Of a stretch of 7,610 nucleotides of DNA, positions 1 through 7,025 are shown piece after piece. The DNA lies in NCBI GenBank assembly GCA_025963265.1, contig JAOPUY010000508.1, forward strand, positions 1-7,610, in the 5' to 3' direction. Every line of letters begins with the position of its first letter. Positions within the stretch are counted from its first letter, which is position 1. The DNA is from Frankiales bacterium. Lineage in GTDB: Bacteria; Actinomycetota; Actinomycetes; Mycobacteriales; Jatrophihabitantaceae. A program made the translations under genes and the position numbers. The notes below the pieces were generated by a model that was not told the origin of the DNA, did no database searches, and was given only the letters and a program-made list of their open reading frames with translations.

Positions 1-779
1 GCCGAGAGGTCGGCCGGATCACGCTGGAAAAGCTGGTGCTGGACGGAAGGATCCACCCGCACCGCATCGAGGAGATCTACGAGACGGCCAAGATCGACGT
101 CGAAGAGCTCTGCCTGCGCGCGGCCAAGGACGCCCTGGCCGAGGTCGGCATCACCGACATCGACCCCCGGCTCATCCCGACCATCGGACGGCTGAAGTAC
201 CGGACCAGCTACGGCCAGAACGTCCTGGGCCACCTCATCGAGTCGGCGCACATCGCCGGGTTGATGGCCAGCGAGCTCGGCCTGGAGCCGACGCTGTTCA
301 AGCGCTCGGCGTTCCTGCACGACATCGGCAAGGCTCTGACCCACGAGGTCGAGGGCTCCCACGCCATCGTGGGCGCCGAATTGCTGCGCCGGCACGGCGA
401 GAGCGAGGCGGTGGCCCACGCGGTCGAGGCCCACCACAACGAGGTGCAGCCGCGCACGATCGAGGCGGTGCTGACCCAGGCGTCGGACACCTGCTCGGCC
501 GCGCGCCCGGGCGCGCGCCGCGAGTCGCTGGAGACCTACATCAAGCGGCTCGAGCGCATCGAGGCGATAGCGAGCTCCAAGCCCGGCGTGGAGCGAGTCT
601 TCGCGATGCAGGCCGGCCGCGAGGTCCGGGTGATGGTGCAGCCGAACACCGTCGACGACCTGGCGGCTGGGGTGATCGCGCGCGAGGTCGCGAAGGAGAT
701 CGAGGACGAGCTGACCTATCCCGGCCAGATCCGGGTCACCGTCGTTCGCGAGACCCGGGCGACCGAGGTCGCACACTGA
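1..779 (+). CDS. rny: Ribonuclease Y, C-terminal half (5'-partial)
   Basis: RNase Y is a membrane-anchored endoribonuclease that initiates mRNA turnover. The reading frame is open from base 3 to the TGA at 777-779, so the gene begins outside the window; a GTG at 36 is internal, because family-typical sequence ([11 protein letters not shown]) runs straight through it. About 258 residues remain: the end of the KH domain, then the HD phosphohydrolase domain and the C-terminal domain. The HD motif FLHDIGKA has its His-Asp at 318-323, followed by HEVEGSHA and an AHH motif near 430-438. The conserved [10 protein letters not shown] and the AGREVRVMV and YPGQIRVTV stretches of the C-terminal domain are intact. 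The N-terminal membrane helix and coiled coil are not visible, so identity rests on the C-terminal half, which is diagnostic. RNase Y is patchy in actinobacteria. miaB follows 52 bases downstream on the same strand. Confidence 0.95.
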   Translation, partial: REVGRITLEKLVLDGRIHPHRIEEIYETAKIDVEELCLRAAKDALAEVGITDIDPRLIPTIGRLKYRTSYGQNVLGHLIESAHIAGLMASELGLEPTLFKRSAFLHDIGKALTHEVEGSHAIVGAELLRRHGESEAVAHAVEAHHNEVQPRTIEAVLTQASDTCSAARPGARRESLETYIKRLERIEAIASSKPGVERVFAMQAGREVRVMVQPNTVDDLAAGVIAREVAKEIEDELTYPGQIRVTVVRETRATEVAH

Positions 780-803
780 GGGCAGGTCGAACGCTGAGGG
801 CAG
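776..803 (+). repeat. 10-bp direct repeat across the rny stop codon
   Basis: The decamer CTGAGGGCAG occurs at 776-785, where it contains the rny TGA stop, and again at 794-803, an 18-base period. The second copy includes CTGAGG, which lies exactly 17 bases before the TATTCT hexamer at 817 and could act as a weak -35 element (it matches TTGACA at three positions). It may be a small local duplication or chance. Confidence 0.5.
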
Positions 804-816
804 CCAGCTCAGGCCG

Positions 817-822
817 TATTCT
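817..822 (+). promoter_or_regulatory. Candidate -10 element for leaderless miaB
   Basis: TATTCT fits the actinobacterial -10 form TAnnnT and ends 9 bases before the ATG of miaB. No purine-rich Shine-Dalgarno sequence lies in the preceding bases (TGGTCTCGAC). If transcription starts about 7-10 bases after the hexamer, the mRNA would begin at or very near the start codon. The weak CTGAGG at 794-799 is correctly spaced for a -35. This is a sequence-pattern inference. Confidence 0.45.
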
Positions 823-831
823 GGTCTCGAC

Positions 832-2316
832 ATGGACTCCACAGCAGCACGCCCAGACGACGCCGGAGTAGCCGAGCCCCGCACGTATGCGATTCGCACC
901 TACGGGTGCCAGATGAACGTCCACGACTCGGAGCGGCTCGCCGGGTTGCTTGAGCAGGCTGGCTACCGGCGGGCGGCCGACCAGTCCGGCTCCGAGGCCG
1001 ATCTGATCGTGTTCAACACCTGCGCGGTGCGCGAGAACGCCGACAACAAGCTCTACGGCAACCTCAGCCACCTGGTGCCGGTGAAGAAAGCGCGGCCCGG
1101 CAAGCAGATCGCCGTCGGCGGGTGCCTGGCCCAGAAGGACCAGCATCAGGTGCTGGCCAAGTCGCCGATCGTCGACGTGGTCTTCGGCACGCACAACCTG
1201 GCCAGTCTGCCGGTGCTGCTCGAACGGGCTCGGCACAACCAGCAAGCCCAGATCGAGATCGCGGACTCGCTGCAGAACTTCCCGTCCGATCTCCCGAGCC
1301 GACGGGACTCGGCCTTCTCCGCCTGGGTCTCGATCTCGGTCGGGTGCGACAACACCTGCACCTTCTGCATCGTCCCCAGCCTGCGCGGCACCGAGACCGA
1401 CCGCCGCCCCGGCGACGTGCTGGCCGAGATCGAGGCGCTGGTGGCCGAGGGCGTCTGCGAGATCACGCTGCTCGGGCAAAACGTCAACTCCTACGGCCGC
1501 TCGTTCGGCGACCCGCTCGCGTTCGGAAAGCTGCTGCGCGCCTGCGGCCAAATCGCCGGGCTCGACCGGGTCCGGTTCACCAGCCCGCATCCGCGGGACT
1601 TCACCGATGACGTGATCGCCGCGATGGCCGAGACGCCCAACGTGTGCCCGCAGCTGCACATGCCGATGCAGTCCGGCTCAGACGATGTGCTGCGCGCGAT
1701 GCGGCGCTCTTACCGGAGCGCCCGCTACCTCTCGATCATCGACCGCGTCCGCGCGGCGATGCCGCACGCGGCGATCACCACCGACATCATCGTGGGCTTC
1801 CCCGGCGAGACTGAGGCCGACTTCGAGCAGACCCTGCAAGCCGTCGCCCAGGCCCGCTTCGCCAGCGCCTTCACCTTCCAGTACTCGCCGCGGCCGGGCA
1901 CGCCCGCCGCCACCATGCCGGATCAGGTCCCCAAGGCGGTCCTCCAGCAGCGCTATGAACGGCTCATCGAGCTGCAGGAGCAGATCAGCTGGGATGAGAA
2001 CAAGCTCCTGGTCGGCACGGACGTCGACGTGCTGGTGAGCACGTTCGAGGGCAAGAAGGACGGCGCCAACGGACGAGTCTCCGGCCGGGCCCGCGACGGC
2101 CGGCTGGTGCACGTCGCCACCGCCGGGCACGTCCTCAACCCGGGCGACGTCGTCCGAGCGACGGTCTCCTACGCGGCGCCGCACCATCTGGTCGCCGACG
2201 CCGGCATCGTGTCAGTCCGCCCGTGGGCCGGCCGCCCGGCCGACGAACGGCAGACCGCCGGACCAGCTCCCGCCCCGACGACGCGCCTGCTCTCGATCGG
2301 GCGACGAGCCGACTGA
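832..2316 (+). CDS. miaB: tRNA-2-methylthio-N6-dimethylallyladenosine synthase MiaB
   Basis: MiaB is a radical-SAM methylthiotransferase that converts i6A37 to ms2i6A37 next to the anticodon of tRNAs reading UNN codons, after MiaA has added the isopentenyl group. All three parts of the family are present in 494 residues. The N-terminal UPF0004 domain has cysteines C26 (YGCQMN), C64 (FNTCAVRE) and C98 (GGCLAQK), which bind the auxiliary 4Fe-4S cluster. The radical SAM domain has C172-xxx-C176-xx-C179 for the SAM-binding cluster, plus GQNVNSYG and SPHP motifs. A C-terminal TRAM domain spans about residues 385-455. The ATG at 832 is the only good start before the first cysteine and gives an N-terminal extension of about 17 residues; there is no Shine-Dalgarno. 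A Pro/Ala/Arg-rich tail of about 35 residues follows TRAM. The gene is convergent with the DUF349 gene, 54 bases away. Confidence 0.97.
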   Translation: MDSTAARPDDAGVAEPRTYAIRTYGCQMNVHDSERLAGLLEQAGYRRAADQSGSEADLIVFNTCAVRENADNKLYGNLSHLVPVKKARPGKQIAVGGCLAQKDQHQVLAKSPIVDVVFGTHNLASLPVLLERARHNQQAQIEIADSLQNFPSDLPSRRDSAFSAWVSISVGCDNTCTFCIVPSLRGTETDRRPGDVLAEIEALVAEGVCEITLLGQNVNSYGRSFGDPLAFGKLLRACGQIAGLDRVRFTSPHPRDFTDDVIAAMAETPNVCPQLHMPMQSGSDDVLRAMRRSYRSARYLSIIDRVRAAMPHAAITTDIIVGFPGETEADFEQTLQAVAQARFASAFTFQYSPRPGTPAATMPDQVPKAVLQQRYERLIELQEQISWDENKLLVGTDVDVLVSTFEGKKDGANGRVSGRARDGRLVHVATAGHVLNPGDVVRATVSYAAPHHLVADAGIVSVRPWAGRPADERQTAGPAPAPTTRLLSIGRRAD

Positions 2317-2370
2317 CGGCTTAGCCGCAGGTCGATCGCCTCATCGGCGGGTCGAGCGGGCGGCGACGGC

Positions 2371-3555
2371 TCACTCGGGGATAAGGGCCCGCCGCGCCGC
2401 GACATCCGCCTCGGCCTTGGCGATCCGGGCCGGGTCACCTGAGGCTTGAGCCTTGGCCAGCTTGGTCTCCGCCTCGGCCAGCCGGTCCTTCAAGGCCGAC
2501 AAGAACGGGTTGGTCTCGACCGCGCTGCGCTTCCAGTCGGCGTCGAGGGAGTCACGAACCCGCTGCTCGGCCGCCCGCATGCGATCCTCAACCCGCCGCA
2601 TGGCGTCGCGGGGGACGTGCCCAATGCCCTCCATGCGCTCCTGCAGGTCGCGCAGGCTCACCTGGGCCTGCCGCGGATTGGACACGTCGAGCGCGGCCGC
2701 CTCGGCGATGATGGCTTCCTTTTCCTTCAAGTTCTGCGACTGCTCGGCGTCCCGCTCGGCGAACACGCCCGAGCGCCGTTCGAAGAAGCCGTCTTGAGCC
2801 GCGCGGAATCGCTTCCACAACGCGTCCTCGGTCGAGCGGTTGGCCCGCGGCGCCGTCTTCCACTGCGCCATCAGGCCTTTGAGGGCGTCGGCCGTCTCGC
2901 GCCAGTCATCGGACTTAGCCAGCTCCTCCGCCTGCCGAACCAGGTCTTCCTTGACCGACTTGGCCTGCTCGCGCTCGGTGTCCAGATGAGCGAAGTGGCT
3001 GCCGCGCCGCTTGCCGAACGCGTCGCGGGCCGCGGCGAAGCGCTTCCACAGAGCCTCGTCCGTCTTGCGGTCGATGCCCTTGATGAGCTTCCACTCCTCG
3101 ACGATGGCGTGCAGCCGATCGCCGGCGACCTTCCACTGGGTGGCCGATTCGGCGATCTGCTCGGCCTCGACGGCCAGCGCCTCTTTCTGGGCGATCGCCG
3201 CGGCCCGGGCGGCGTCGCGGGCCTCGGCCTGCTCGCCCATCTTGGCGTCGGCCGCGGTGATGACCTCGATCAGCTTGCCGTCCAACGACGCGAAGTCGCC
3301 GACGCCGGCGGCCGTGGGCAGCGAGGCGTGCAAGGTCATGGCTTGCGACTTGGTGGCTTTGGCGTCACCCGTGCCCGACTCGAGCCGGGCCACGAGCAGG
3401 TCGACCTCGGCCTCGAGGTCGGCGAACTTCCGCACGTAGTAGGCCAGTCCCGCGTCGGGATCGCCCGCCTGCCAGGACCCCACTTCGCGTTCGCCGTCCG
3501 CGGTGGTGACGTAGACCGTGCCGGTTTCGTCGATGCGACCCCATACCGAACTCAT
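2371..3555 (-). CDS. DUF349 repeat coiled-coil protein
   Basis: This 394-residue alanine- and charge-rich protein has no biochemical function I can assign. After an N-terminal segment (VWGRIDETGTVYV, then VGSWQAG) typical of actinobacterial DUF349 proteins comes a helical region and three DUF349 repeats. Repeats 1 and 2 share a paired-Trp pattern and an ALWKRF motif at about residues 168-173 and 245-250, a 77-residue period. Repeat 3 (about 279-343) is diverged: it keeps GIGHVPR and a helix of the same shape but has lost ALWKRF. A lysine/alanine coiled coil ends the protein. It is soluble, with no signal peptide or membrane segment. I chose the ATG at 3553-3555 because family conservation begins just after it; an in-frame GTG at 3568-3570 would add five residues, and neither start has a Shine-Dalgarno. 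From memory, the M. tuberculosis counterpart is Rv2731, also between miaB and miaA, so the association is conserved. A large open frame opposite it on the plus strand is a GC artefact. Confidence 0.9.
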   Translation of the reverse strand: MSSVWGRIDETGTVYVTTADGEREVGSWQAGDPDAGLAYYVRKFADLEAEVDLLVARLESGTGDAKATKSQAMTLHASLPTAAGVGDFASLDGKLIEVITAADAKMGEQAEARDAARAAAIAQKEALAVEAEQIAESATQWKVAGDRLHAIVEEWKLIKGIDRKTDEALWKRFAAARDAFGKRRGSHFAHLDTEREQAKSVKEDLVRQAEELAKSDDWRETADALKGLMAQWKTAPRANRSTEDALWKRFRAAQDGFFERRSGVFAERDAEQSQNLKEKEAIIAEAAALDVSNPRQAQVSLRDLQERMEGIGHVPRDAMRRVEDRMRAAEQRVRDSLDADWKRSAVETNPFLSALKDRLAEAETKLAKAQASGDPARIAKAEADVAARRALIPE

Positions 3556-3561
3556 GAAAGC

Positions 3562-3567
3562 ATTAGA
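3562..3567 (-). promoter_or_regulatory. Weak candidate -10 for the DUF349 gene
   Basis: Read on the minus strand, TCTAAT matches TATAAT at five of six positions and ends 6 bases before the ATG at 3555, the same geometry as at dapF. The mismatch is the second-position A, usually the most conserved base, so this is weaker than the other three sites. If it is real, the message would be leaderless and the GTG at 3570 could not be the start. Confidence 0.25.
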
Positions 3568-3597
3568 CACGACGAAGTCCGGTCAGGTGCACCCGGT

Positions 3598-3603
3598 TAG
3601 CCT
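3598..3603 (+). promoter_or_regulatory. Candidate -10 element for leaderless miaA
   Basis: TAGCCT fits TAnnnT and ends 8 bases before the GTG start of miaA. It lies in the 56-base divergent spacer between the DUF349 gene and miaA. No Shine-Dalgarno is present between the hexamer and the start, and no convincing -35 is seen 17 bases upstream. Confidence 0.5.
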
Positions 3604-3611
3604 GTTGCAAC
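3604..3611 (+). repeat. 8-bp perfect palindrome abutting the miaA start
   Basis: GTTGCAAC is its own reverse complement. It fills exactly the gap between the candidate -10 and the GTG start, so it covers the predicted transcription start. A dimeric regulator could bind here, but eight bases is short enough to be chance. Confidence 0.35.
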
Positions 3612-4556
3612 GTGACCGACATCGAGCTCGACCCTAGTGATCACCTCGTCGTCGCGATCACCGGCCCCACCGCCACCGGAAAATCCGACCTCGCGGTGAC
3701 GCTGGCGCAACGCCTGGGCGCCGAGATCGTGAACGCCGACTCGATGCAGCTCTACCGCGGGATGGACATCGGGACCGCGAAGCTGCCGCCGGCCGAGCGG
3801 GGCGGGGTGCCCCATCACCTGCTCGACGTGTGGTCGCTGGACAAGTCGGCCGCGGTGGCCGAGTACCAGAGCCTGGCCCGGGCGGCCATCGCCGACATCC
3901 ACGCCCGCGGCCGGGTGGCCATGCTGGTCGGCGGCTCCGGGCTCTACGTCCGGGGCACCCTGGACCGACTCGACTTCCCCGGCGAGTCGCCGGAGATCCG
4001 GGCCCGGCTGCAGGCCGAGCTGACCGCGGCCGGCGCGCCCGCGCTGCACGCCCGGCTAGCCGCGCTGGACCCCGTGGCCGCGTTGGCCATCTTGCCCTCC
4101 AACGGCCGTCGGGTGGTCCGCGCGCTCGAGGTCATCGAACTCACCGGCCAGCCGTTCATCGCGACCATGCCCGCCTTCGCCTCGATCTACCACGCGGTGC
4201 ACCTGGGTCTGGATCGCGGCGACCTGGACGAGCGGGTCGAGCTGCGGGTCCGACGGATGATGGAGCAGGGGCTGCTGGCCGAGGTGGTGAGCCTGCTGCC
4301 GTTAGGCCTGCGCGACAGCCCGACGGCGAGCAAGGCGCTGGGCTACCAGCAGCTGCTCGCGGTGACCGACGCGACGGGCGCGGTGGTGGGCGACCTCGAG
4401 GAGGCGGTGGCGGCGACCGTGCGCGGCACCCTTCGGTTCGTCCGTCGCCAGCGCTCCTGGTTCCGACGCGACCCGCGAGTCCAGTGGCTGGATGCGGCAA
4501 GCCCCGATCTGGTGGAGCGGGCGCTGGCCGCGATACCGCCTAGGCTGATCCCGTGA
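3612..4556 (+). CDS. miaA: tRNA dimethylallyltransferase MiaA
   Basis: MiaA transfers the dimethylallyl group from dimethylallyl diphosphate to N6 of A37 in tRNAs reading UNN codons; its product is the substrate of MiaB, encoded upstream. The 314-residue length is normal. The P-loop-like GPTATGKS is at residues 18-25. The DSMQLYRGMDIGTAK block at 43-57 holds the catalytic Asp and the substrate-recognition residues. GGSGLYVRG is at 107-115, the conserved ALGYQQLL at 242-249, and the C-terminal RRQRSWFRRDPRVQWLD stretch, which contacts tRNA, is complete. Translation starts at GTG 3612 with no Shine-Dalgarno and a -10-like TAGCCT 8 bases upstream. The TGA stop overlaps the dapF GTG by three bases (GTGA). 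The last codons include ATA, CCT and AGG, unlike the rest of the gene, where a dapF -10-like site is embedded. Confidence 0.97.
   Translation: MTDIELDPSDHLVVAITGPTATGKSDLAVTLAQRLGAEIVNADSMQLYRGMDIGTAKLPPAERGGVPHHLLDVWSLDKSAAVAEYQSLARAAIADIHARGRVAMLVGGSGLYVRGTLDRLDFPGESPEIRARLQAELTAAGAPALHARLAALDPVAALAILPSNGRRVVRALEVIELTGQPFIATMPAFASIYHAVHLGLDRGDLDERVELRVRRMMEQGLLAEVVSLLPLGLRDSPTASKALGYQQLLAVTDATGAVVGDLEEAVAATVRGTLRFVRRQRSWFRRDPRVQWLDAASPDLVERALAAIPPRLIP
4541..4546 (+). promoter_or_regulatory. Candidate internal -10 for leaderless dapF, inside miaA
   Basis: TAGGCT fits TAnnnT and is separated from the dapF GTG by exactly 6 bases (GATCCC), the classic leaderless geometry in actinobacteria. It lies in the last miaA codons and is spelled with CCT and AGG, which this genome otherwise avoids, suggesting selection on the DNA rather than the protein. 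No Shine-Dalgarno precedes dapF. No good -35 is visible. Confidence 0.5.
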
Positions 4557-5419
4557 CCTACACCGTCCGCGCGTACAAGGGGCATGGCACCGAGAACGAC
4601 TTCGTGGTGCTGCCTGACCTGGACGCGGTGCTGTCGCTGTCGCCCTCGCTGGTCCGGGCGCTGTGCGACCGGCACGCCGGCATCGGAGCCGACGGCGTGC
4701 TGCGGGTGGTGCGCACCGCCGCGGCGACCGAGCCGGACGTCCGGGCCCAGCAGGGCGAAGCCGAGTACTTCATGGACTATCACAACGCCGACGGCTCGAT
4801 CGCCGAGATGTGCGGCAACGGCGTGCGGGTGTTCGCGCGCTATCTGCGCCAGGCCGGCCTGATCAGCGGCGACACCGGCGTGGCCACCCGCGGCGGCGTG
4901 AAGTCCGTCCGGTTCCTGGGCGCGGAGGCCGACGCCGACGTGAGCGTCGACATGGGCCCCGCGGTGTTCCGCCCAGAGTCGCCGGTCGTCGAGGCCATCG
5001 GGCTGCTCGGGGACTATCCGGCGATCGCGGTCGAGCTGCCGAACCCGCACGTCGTGGTCGAGCTTCCCGACGCCGCCACCCTGGCCGGGCTGGACCTGAG
5101 CCGACCCCCGCTGGTCAGGCCGCCGCTGCCGGAGGGCCAGAACGTTGAGTTCATCGTCCGGACCGGACCGCAGCAGCTGCTGATGCGAGTGCATGAGCGC
5201 GGCGTCGGCGAGACGCGCTCGTGCGGCACCGGCATCTGCGCGGCGGTGGCCGCGGCGGCTCGTGAGCTGGGGCCGCCCGAGGGCGAGTGGCTAGTCGACG
5301 TGCCCGGCGGCCGCTGCCGGGTGGCGTGGACCGCGACTGGAAGCGTCATCCTGACCGGCCCGGCCGAGCTGGTGGCCGAGCTGGAGCTGTCTGAAGACTG
5401 GCTTTCCTCTCACCGCTGA
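4553..5419 (+). CDS. dapF: Diaminopimelate epimerase
   Basis: DapF interconverts LL- and meso-diaminopimelate without a cofactor, giving the precursor of lysine and of the peptidoglycan cross-link. The 288-residue length is usual. The two active-site cysteines are present: C87 in AEMCGNGVR and C224 in ERGVGETRSCGTG, which act as the acid/base pair. KGHGTENDF at 9-17, the GIGADGV turn at 43-49, ATRGG at 111-115 and NPHVV at 164-168 are also family motifs, the last two contributing substrate contacts. The start is the GTG at 4553, overlapping the miaA stop. That allows translational coupling from miaA, and a -10-like hexamer 6 bases upstream would also allow an independent leaderless message. 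The gap to hflX is about 42 bases and includes an unusually AT-rich stretch. Confidence 0.97.
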   Translation: MTYTVRAYKGHGTENDFVVLPDLDAVLSLSPSLVRALCDRHAGIGADGVLRVVRTAAATEPDVRAQQGEAEYFMDYHNADGSIAEMCGNGVRVFARYLRQAGLISGDTGVATRGGVKSVRFLGAEADADVSVDMGPAVFRPESPVVEAIGLLGDYPAIAVELPNPHVVVELPDAATLAGLDLSRPPLVRPPLPEGQNVEFIVRTGPQQLLMRVHERGVGETRSCGTGICAAVAAAARELGPPEGEWLVDVPGGRCRVAWTATGSVILTGPAELVAELELSEDWLSSHR

Positions 5420-5423
5420 GCAA

Positions 5424-5452
5424 AATTATTGGTCATCAGCCGCTCGGGGCTG
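5424..5452 (+). promoter_or_regulatory. AT-rich site and small hairpin before hflX
   Basis: Just after the dapF stop, bases 5422-5430 are all A/T in an otherwise very GC-rich window. AATTAT at 5424-5429 keeps the second A and last T of a -10 box (four of six matches to TATAAT). Eight bases on, CAGCC (5437-5441) can pair with GGCTG (5448-5452) around a 6-base loop, which would put a hairpin at the 5' end of any transcript starting here. No convincing -35 is seen. This is a weak promoter/leader candidate for hflX. Confidence 0.3.
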
Positions 5453-5461
5453 TCACCATGG

Positions 5462-6946
5462 ATGGCAATGACTGCTGAACACGAACTCCACCCCGACCAC
5501 GACGGCGTGATCCACCTACACGGCGGCGACCTCGACGCCCACTCCGCCGATCGCGAGCGATCAGCTCAGGACCCCGATTTCACCCTCGGCGAGTACGACC
5601 TGTCCGACCGCGCGGCGCTGCGCCGGGTCGCCGGACTCTCCACCGAGCTGCGCGACGTCACCGAGGTCGAGTACCGGCAGCTGCGGCTCGAACGGGTCGT
5701 CCTGGTCGGAGTGTGGACCACCGGGAGCCTGACCGACGCCGAGAACTCGATGCGCGAGCTGGCCCGGCTGGCCGAGACGGCCGGCTCGGAGATCCTCGAC
5801 GGCATCATCCAACGTCGCGACAAGCCGGACACGGCGACCTACATCGGCTCGGGCAAGGCCAAGGAGCTGCGCGACATCGTCCTGGCCACCGGCGCCGACA
5901 CCGTCATCTGCGACGGCGAGCTCGCGCCCGGCCAGCTCCGTCAGCTGGAGGAGGTCGTCAAGGTCAAGGTGGTCGACCGAACCGCGCTGATCCTCGACAT
6001 CTTCGCCCAGCACGCCCGCTCCCGCGAGGGCAAGGCCCAGGTCGAGCTGGCCCAGCTGCAGTACCTGGTGCCGCGCCTGCGGGGCTGGGGCGACTCGCTG
6101 TCGCGGCAGGTCGGCGGTCGGGCGGCCAACGGCGTCGGAATCGGCGGCCGCGGACCGGGTGAGACGAAGCTCGAGATCGACCGTCGCCGGATCAGCTCGC
6201 GGATGTCCAAGCTCCGCAAGGAGATCTCGGGGATGAAGACCGCCCGGGACGTCAAGCGTCAGCGCCGCGGCCACAACGCCATCCCCTCGGTCGTGCTGGC
6301 CGGCTACACCAACGCCGGCAAGTCCTCGTTGCTCAACTCGCTCACCCACGCCGGCGTCCTGGTGGAGAACGCCCTCTTCGCGACCCTGGATCCGACCGTG
6401 CGGCGGGCTGAGACCGCCGATGGCCGGGTCTTCACCCTCACCGACACGGTCGGCTTCGTCCGGCACCTGCCGACCGAGCTGGTCGAGGCGTTCCGGTCGA
6501 CGCTGGAGGAGGTCCGCGAGGCGGATCTGATCGTTCACGTCGTCGACGCGGCCGATGAGGACCCGGCCGCCCAGATCAAAGCGGTGCGGGAGGTGCTGGC
6601 CGACATCGACGCGCTGGACGTTCCCGAGCAGATCGTCTTCAACAAGGTCGACGCCGCCGATGAGGAGACGCAGCTTCGGCTGCGGAGCCTGGTGCCGACC
6701 GCGTTGTTCGTGTCCGCGAAGACCGGGGAGGGCATCGGCGAACTGGCCCGGCTCATCGACTCCCGACTGCCGCGGCCCGAGCAATCCGTTACGGCGCTCA
6801 TTCCGTATCACAGAGGTGACCTGGTCGCCCGCATCCATTCCGACGGCGAGGTGCTGTCCGAGGATCACACCGGTGACGGCACGCTCATCTCGGCGCGCGT
6901 CCGATCCGATCTCGCGGCGGCCCTGCGCGGGTTCGCCACCGTCTAG
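5462..6946 (+). CDS. hflX: GTPase HflX
   Basis: HflX is a ribosome-binding GTPase that splits or rescues stalled 70S ribosomes, especially after heat or antibiotic stress. Counting from this start (494 residues), the N-terminal HflX domain includes QRRDKPDTATYIGSGKAKEL at 117-136, a helical segment with IFAQHARSREGKAQVELAQL, and a glycine-rich GGRGPGETKLE at 228-238. The GTPase domain follows: G1 GYTNAGKS at 281-288, G2 around T312, G3 DTVGF at 328-332, G4 NKVD at 394-397 and G5 SAKTGEG at 418-424. The C-terminal domain is present. The start is uncertain: ATG at 5462 or 5468 is in frame, neither with a clear Shine-Dalgarno, and the upstream TTG at 5429 encodes nothing family-like. The first 30 or so residues are rich in His and Asp, an extension with no family motif. 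miaA and hflX are also neighbours in E. coli (miaA-hfq-hflX). Confidence 0.95.
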   Translation: MAMTAEHELHPDHDGVIHLHGGDLDAHSADRERSAQDPDFTLGEYDLSDRAALRRVAGLSTELRDVTEVEYRQLRLERVVLVGVWTTGSLTDAENSMRELARLAETAGSEILDGIIQRRDKPDTATYIGSGKAKELRDIVLATGADTVICDGELAPGQLRQLEEVVKVKVVDRTALILDIFAQHARSREGKAQVELAQLQYLVPRLRGWGDSLSRQVGGRAANGVGIGGRGPGETKLEIDRRRISSRMSKLRKEISGMKTARDVKRQRRGHNAIPSVVLAGYTNAGKSSLLNSLTHAGVLVENALFATLDPTVRRAETADGRVFTLTDTVGFVRHLPTELVEAFRSTLEEVREADLIVHVVDAADEDPAAQIKAVREVLADIDALDVPEQIVFNKVDAADEETQLRLRSLVPTALFVSAKTGEGIGELARLIDSRLPRPEQSVTALIPYHRGDLVARIHSDGEVLSEDHTGDGTLISARVRSDLAAALRGFATV

Positions 6947-6998
6947 TCGATCACCGGGCGGCGTCCTCCGGGCGAACCGCGCGTTCACCCGCTCGGCG

Positions 6999-7004
6999 TA
7001 AGCT
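6999..7004 (+). promoter_or_regulatory. Candidate -10 element for tatA
   Basis: TAAGCT fits TAnnnT and lies in the 139-base spacer after hflX. Transcription from here would begin near 7011-7013 and give a leader of about 75 bases, so unlike the genes upstream tatA would not be leaderless. No consensus -35 stands out 17 bases upstream. It separates tatA from the miaA-dapF-hflX unit. Confidence 0.45.
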
Positions 7005-7025
7005 GGCCGGGTAGTCATCGGAGGT

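Noticed and set aside
736..1659. 307-codon minus-strand open frame opposite miaB
   Set aside because: miaB is certain from its cysteine motifs. The antisense frame is a product of high third-position GC.
2306..2327. Possible miaB terminator: AGCCG/CGGCT stem across the stop, or CGGC/GCCG just after
   Set aside because: Stems are only 4-6 bp, compete with each other and have no T-run. Too weak to call.
3556..3570. GTG at 3568-3570 as the DUF349 gene start
   Set aside because: It adds five residues with no family similarity and has no Shine-Dalgarno; the ATG at 3555 sits directly before the conserved N-terminus. It remains possible.
2446..3600. 384-codon plus-strand open frame opposite the DUF349 gene
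   Set aside because: The minus strand encodes clear DUF349 repeats. The plus product is low-complexity Leu/Gly/Arg/Val with no recognisable domain.
5429..5461. TTG at 5429 as the hflX start
   Set aside because: No Shine-Dalgarno, and the extra residues do not resemble HflX; two in-frame ATGs follow.
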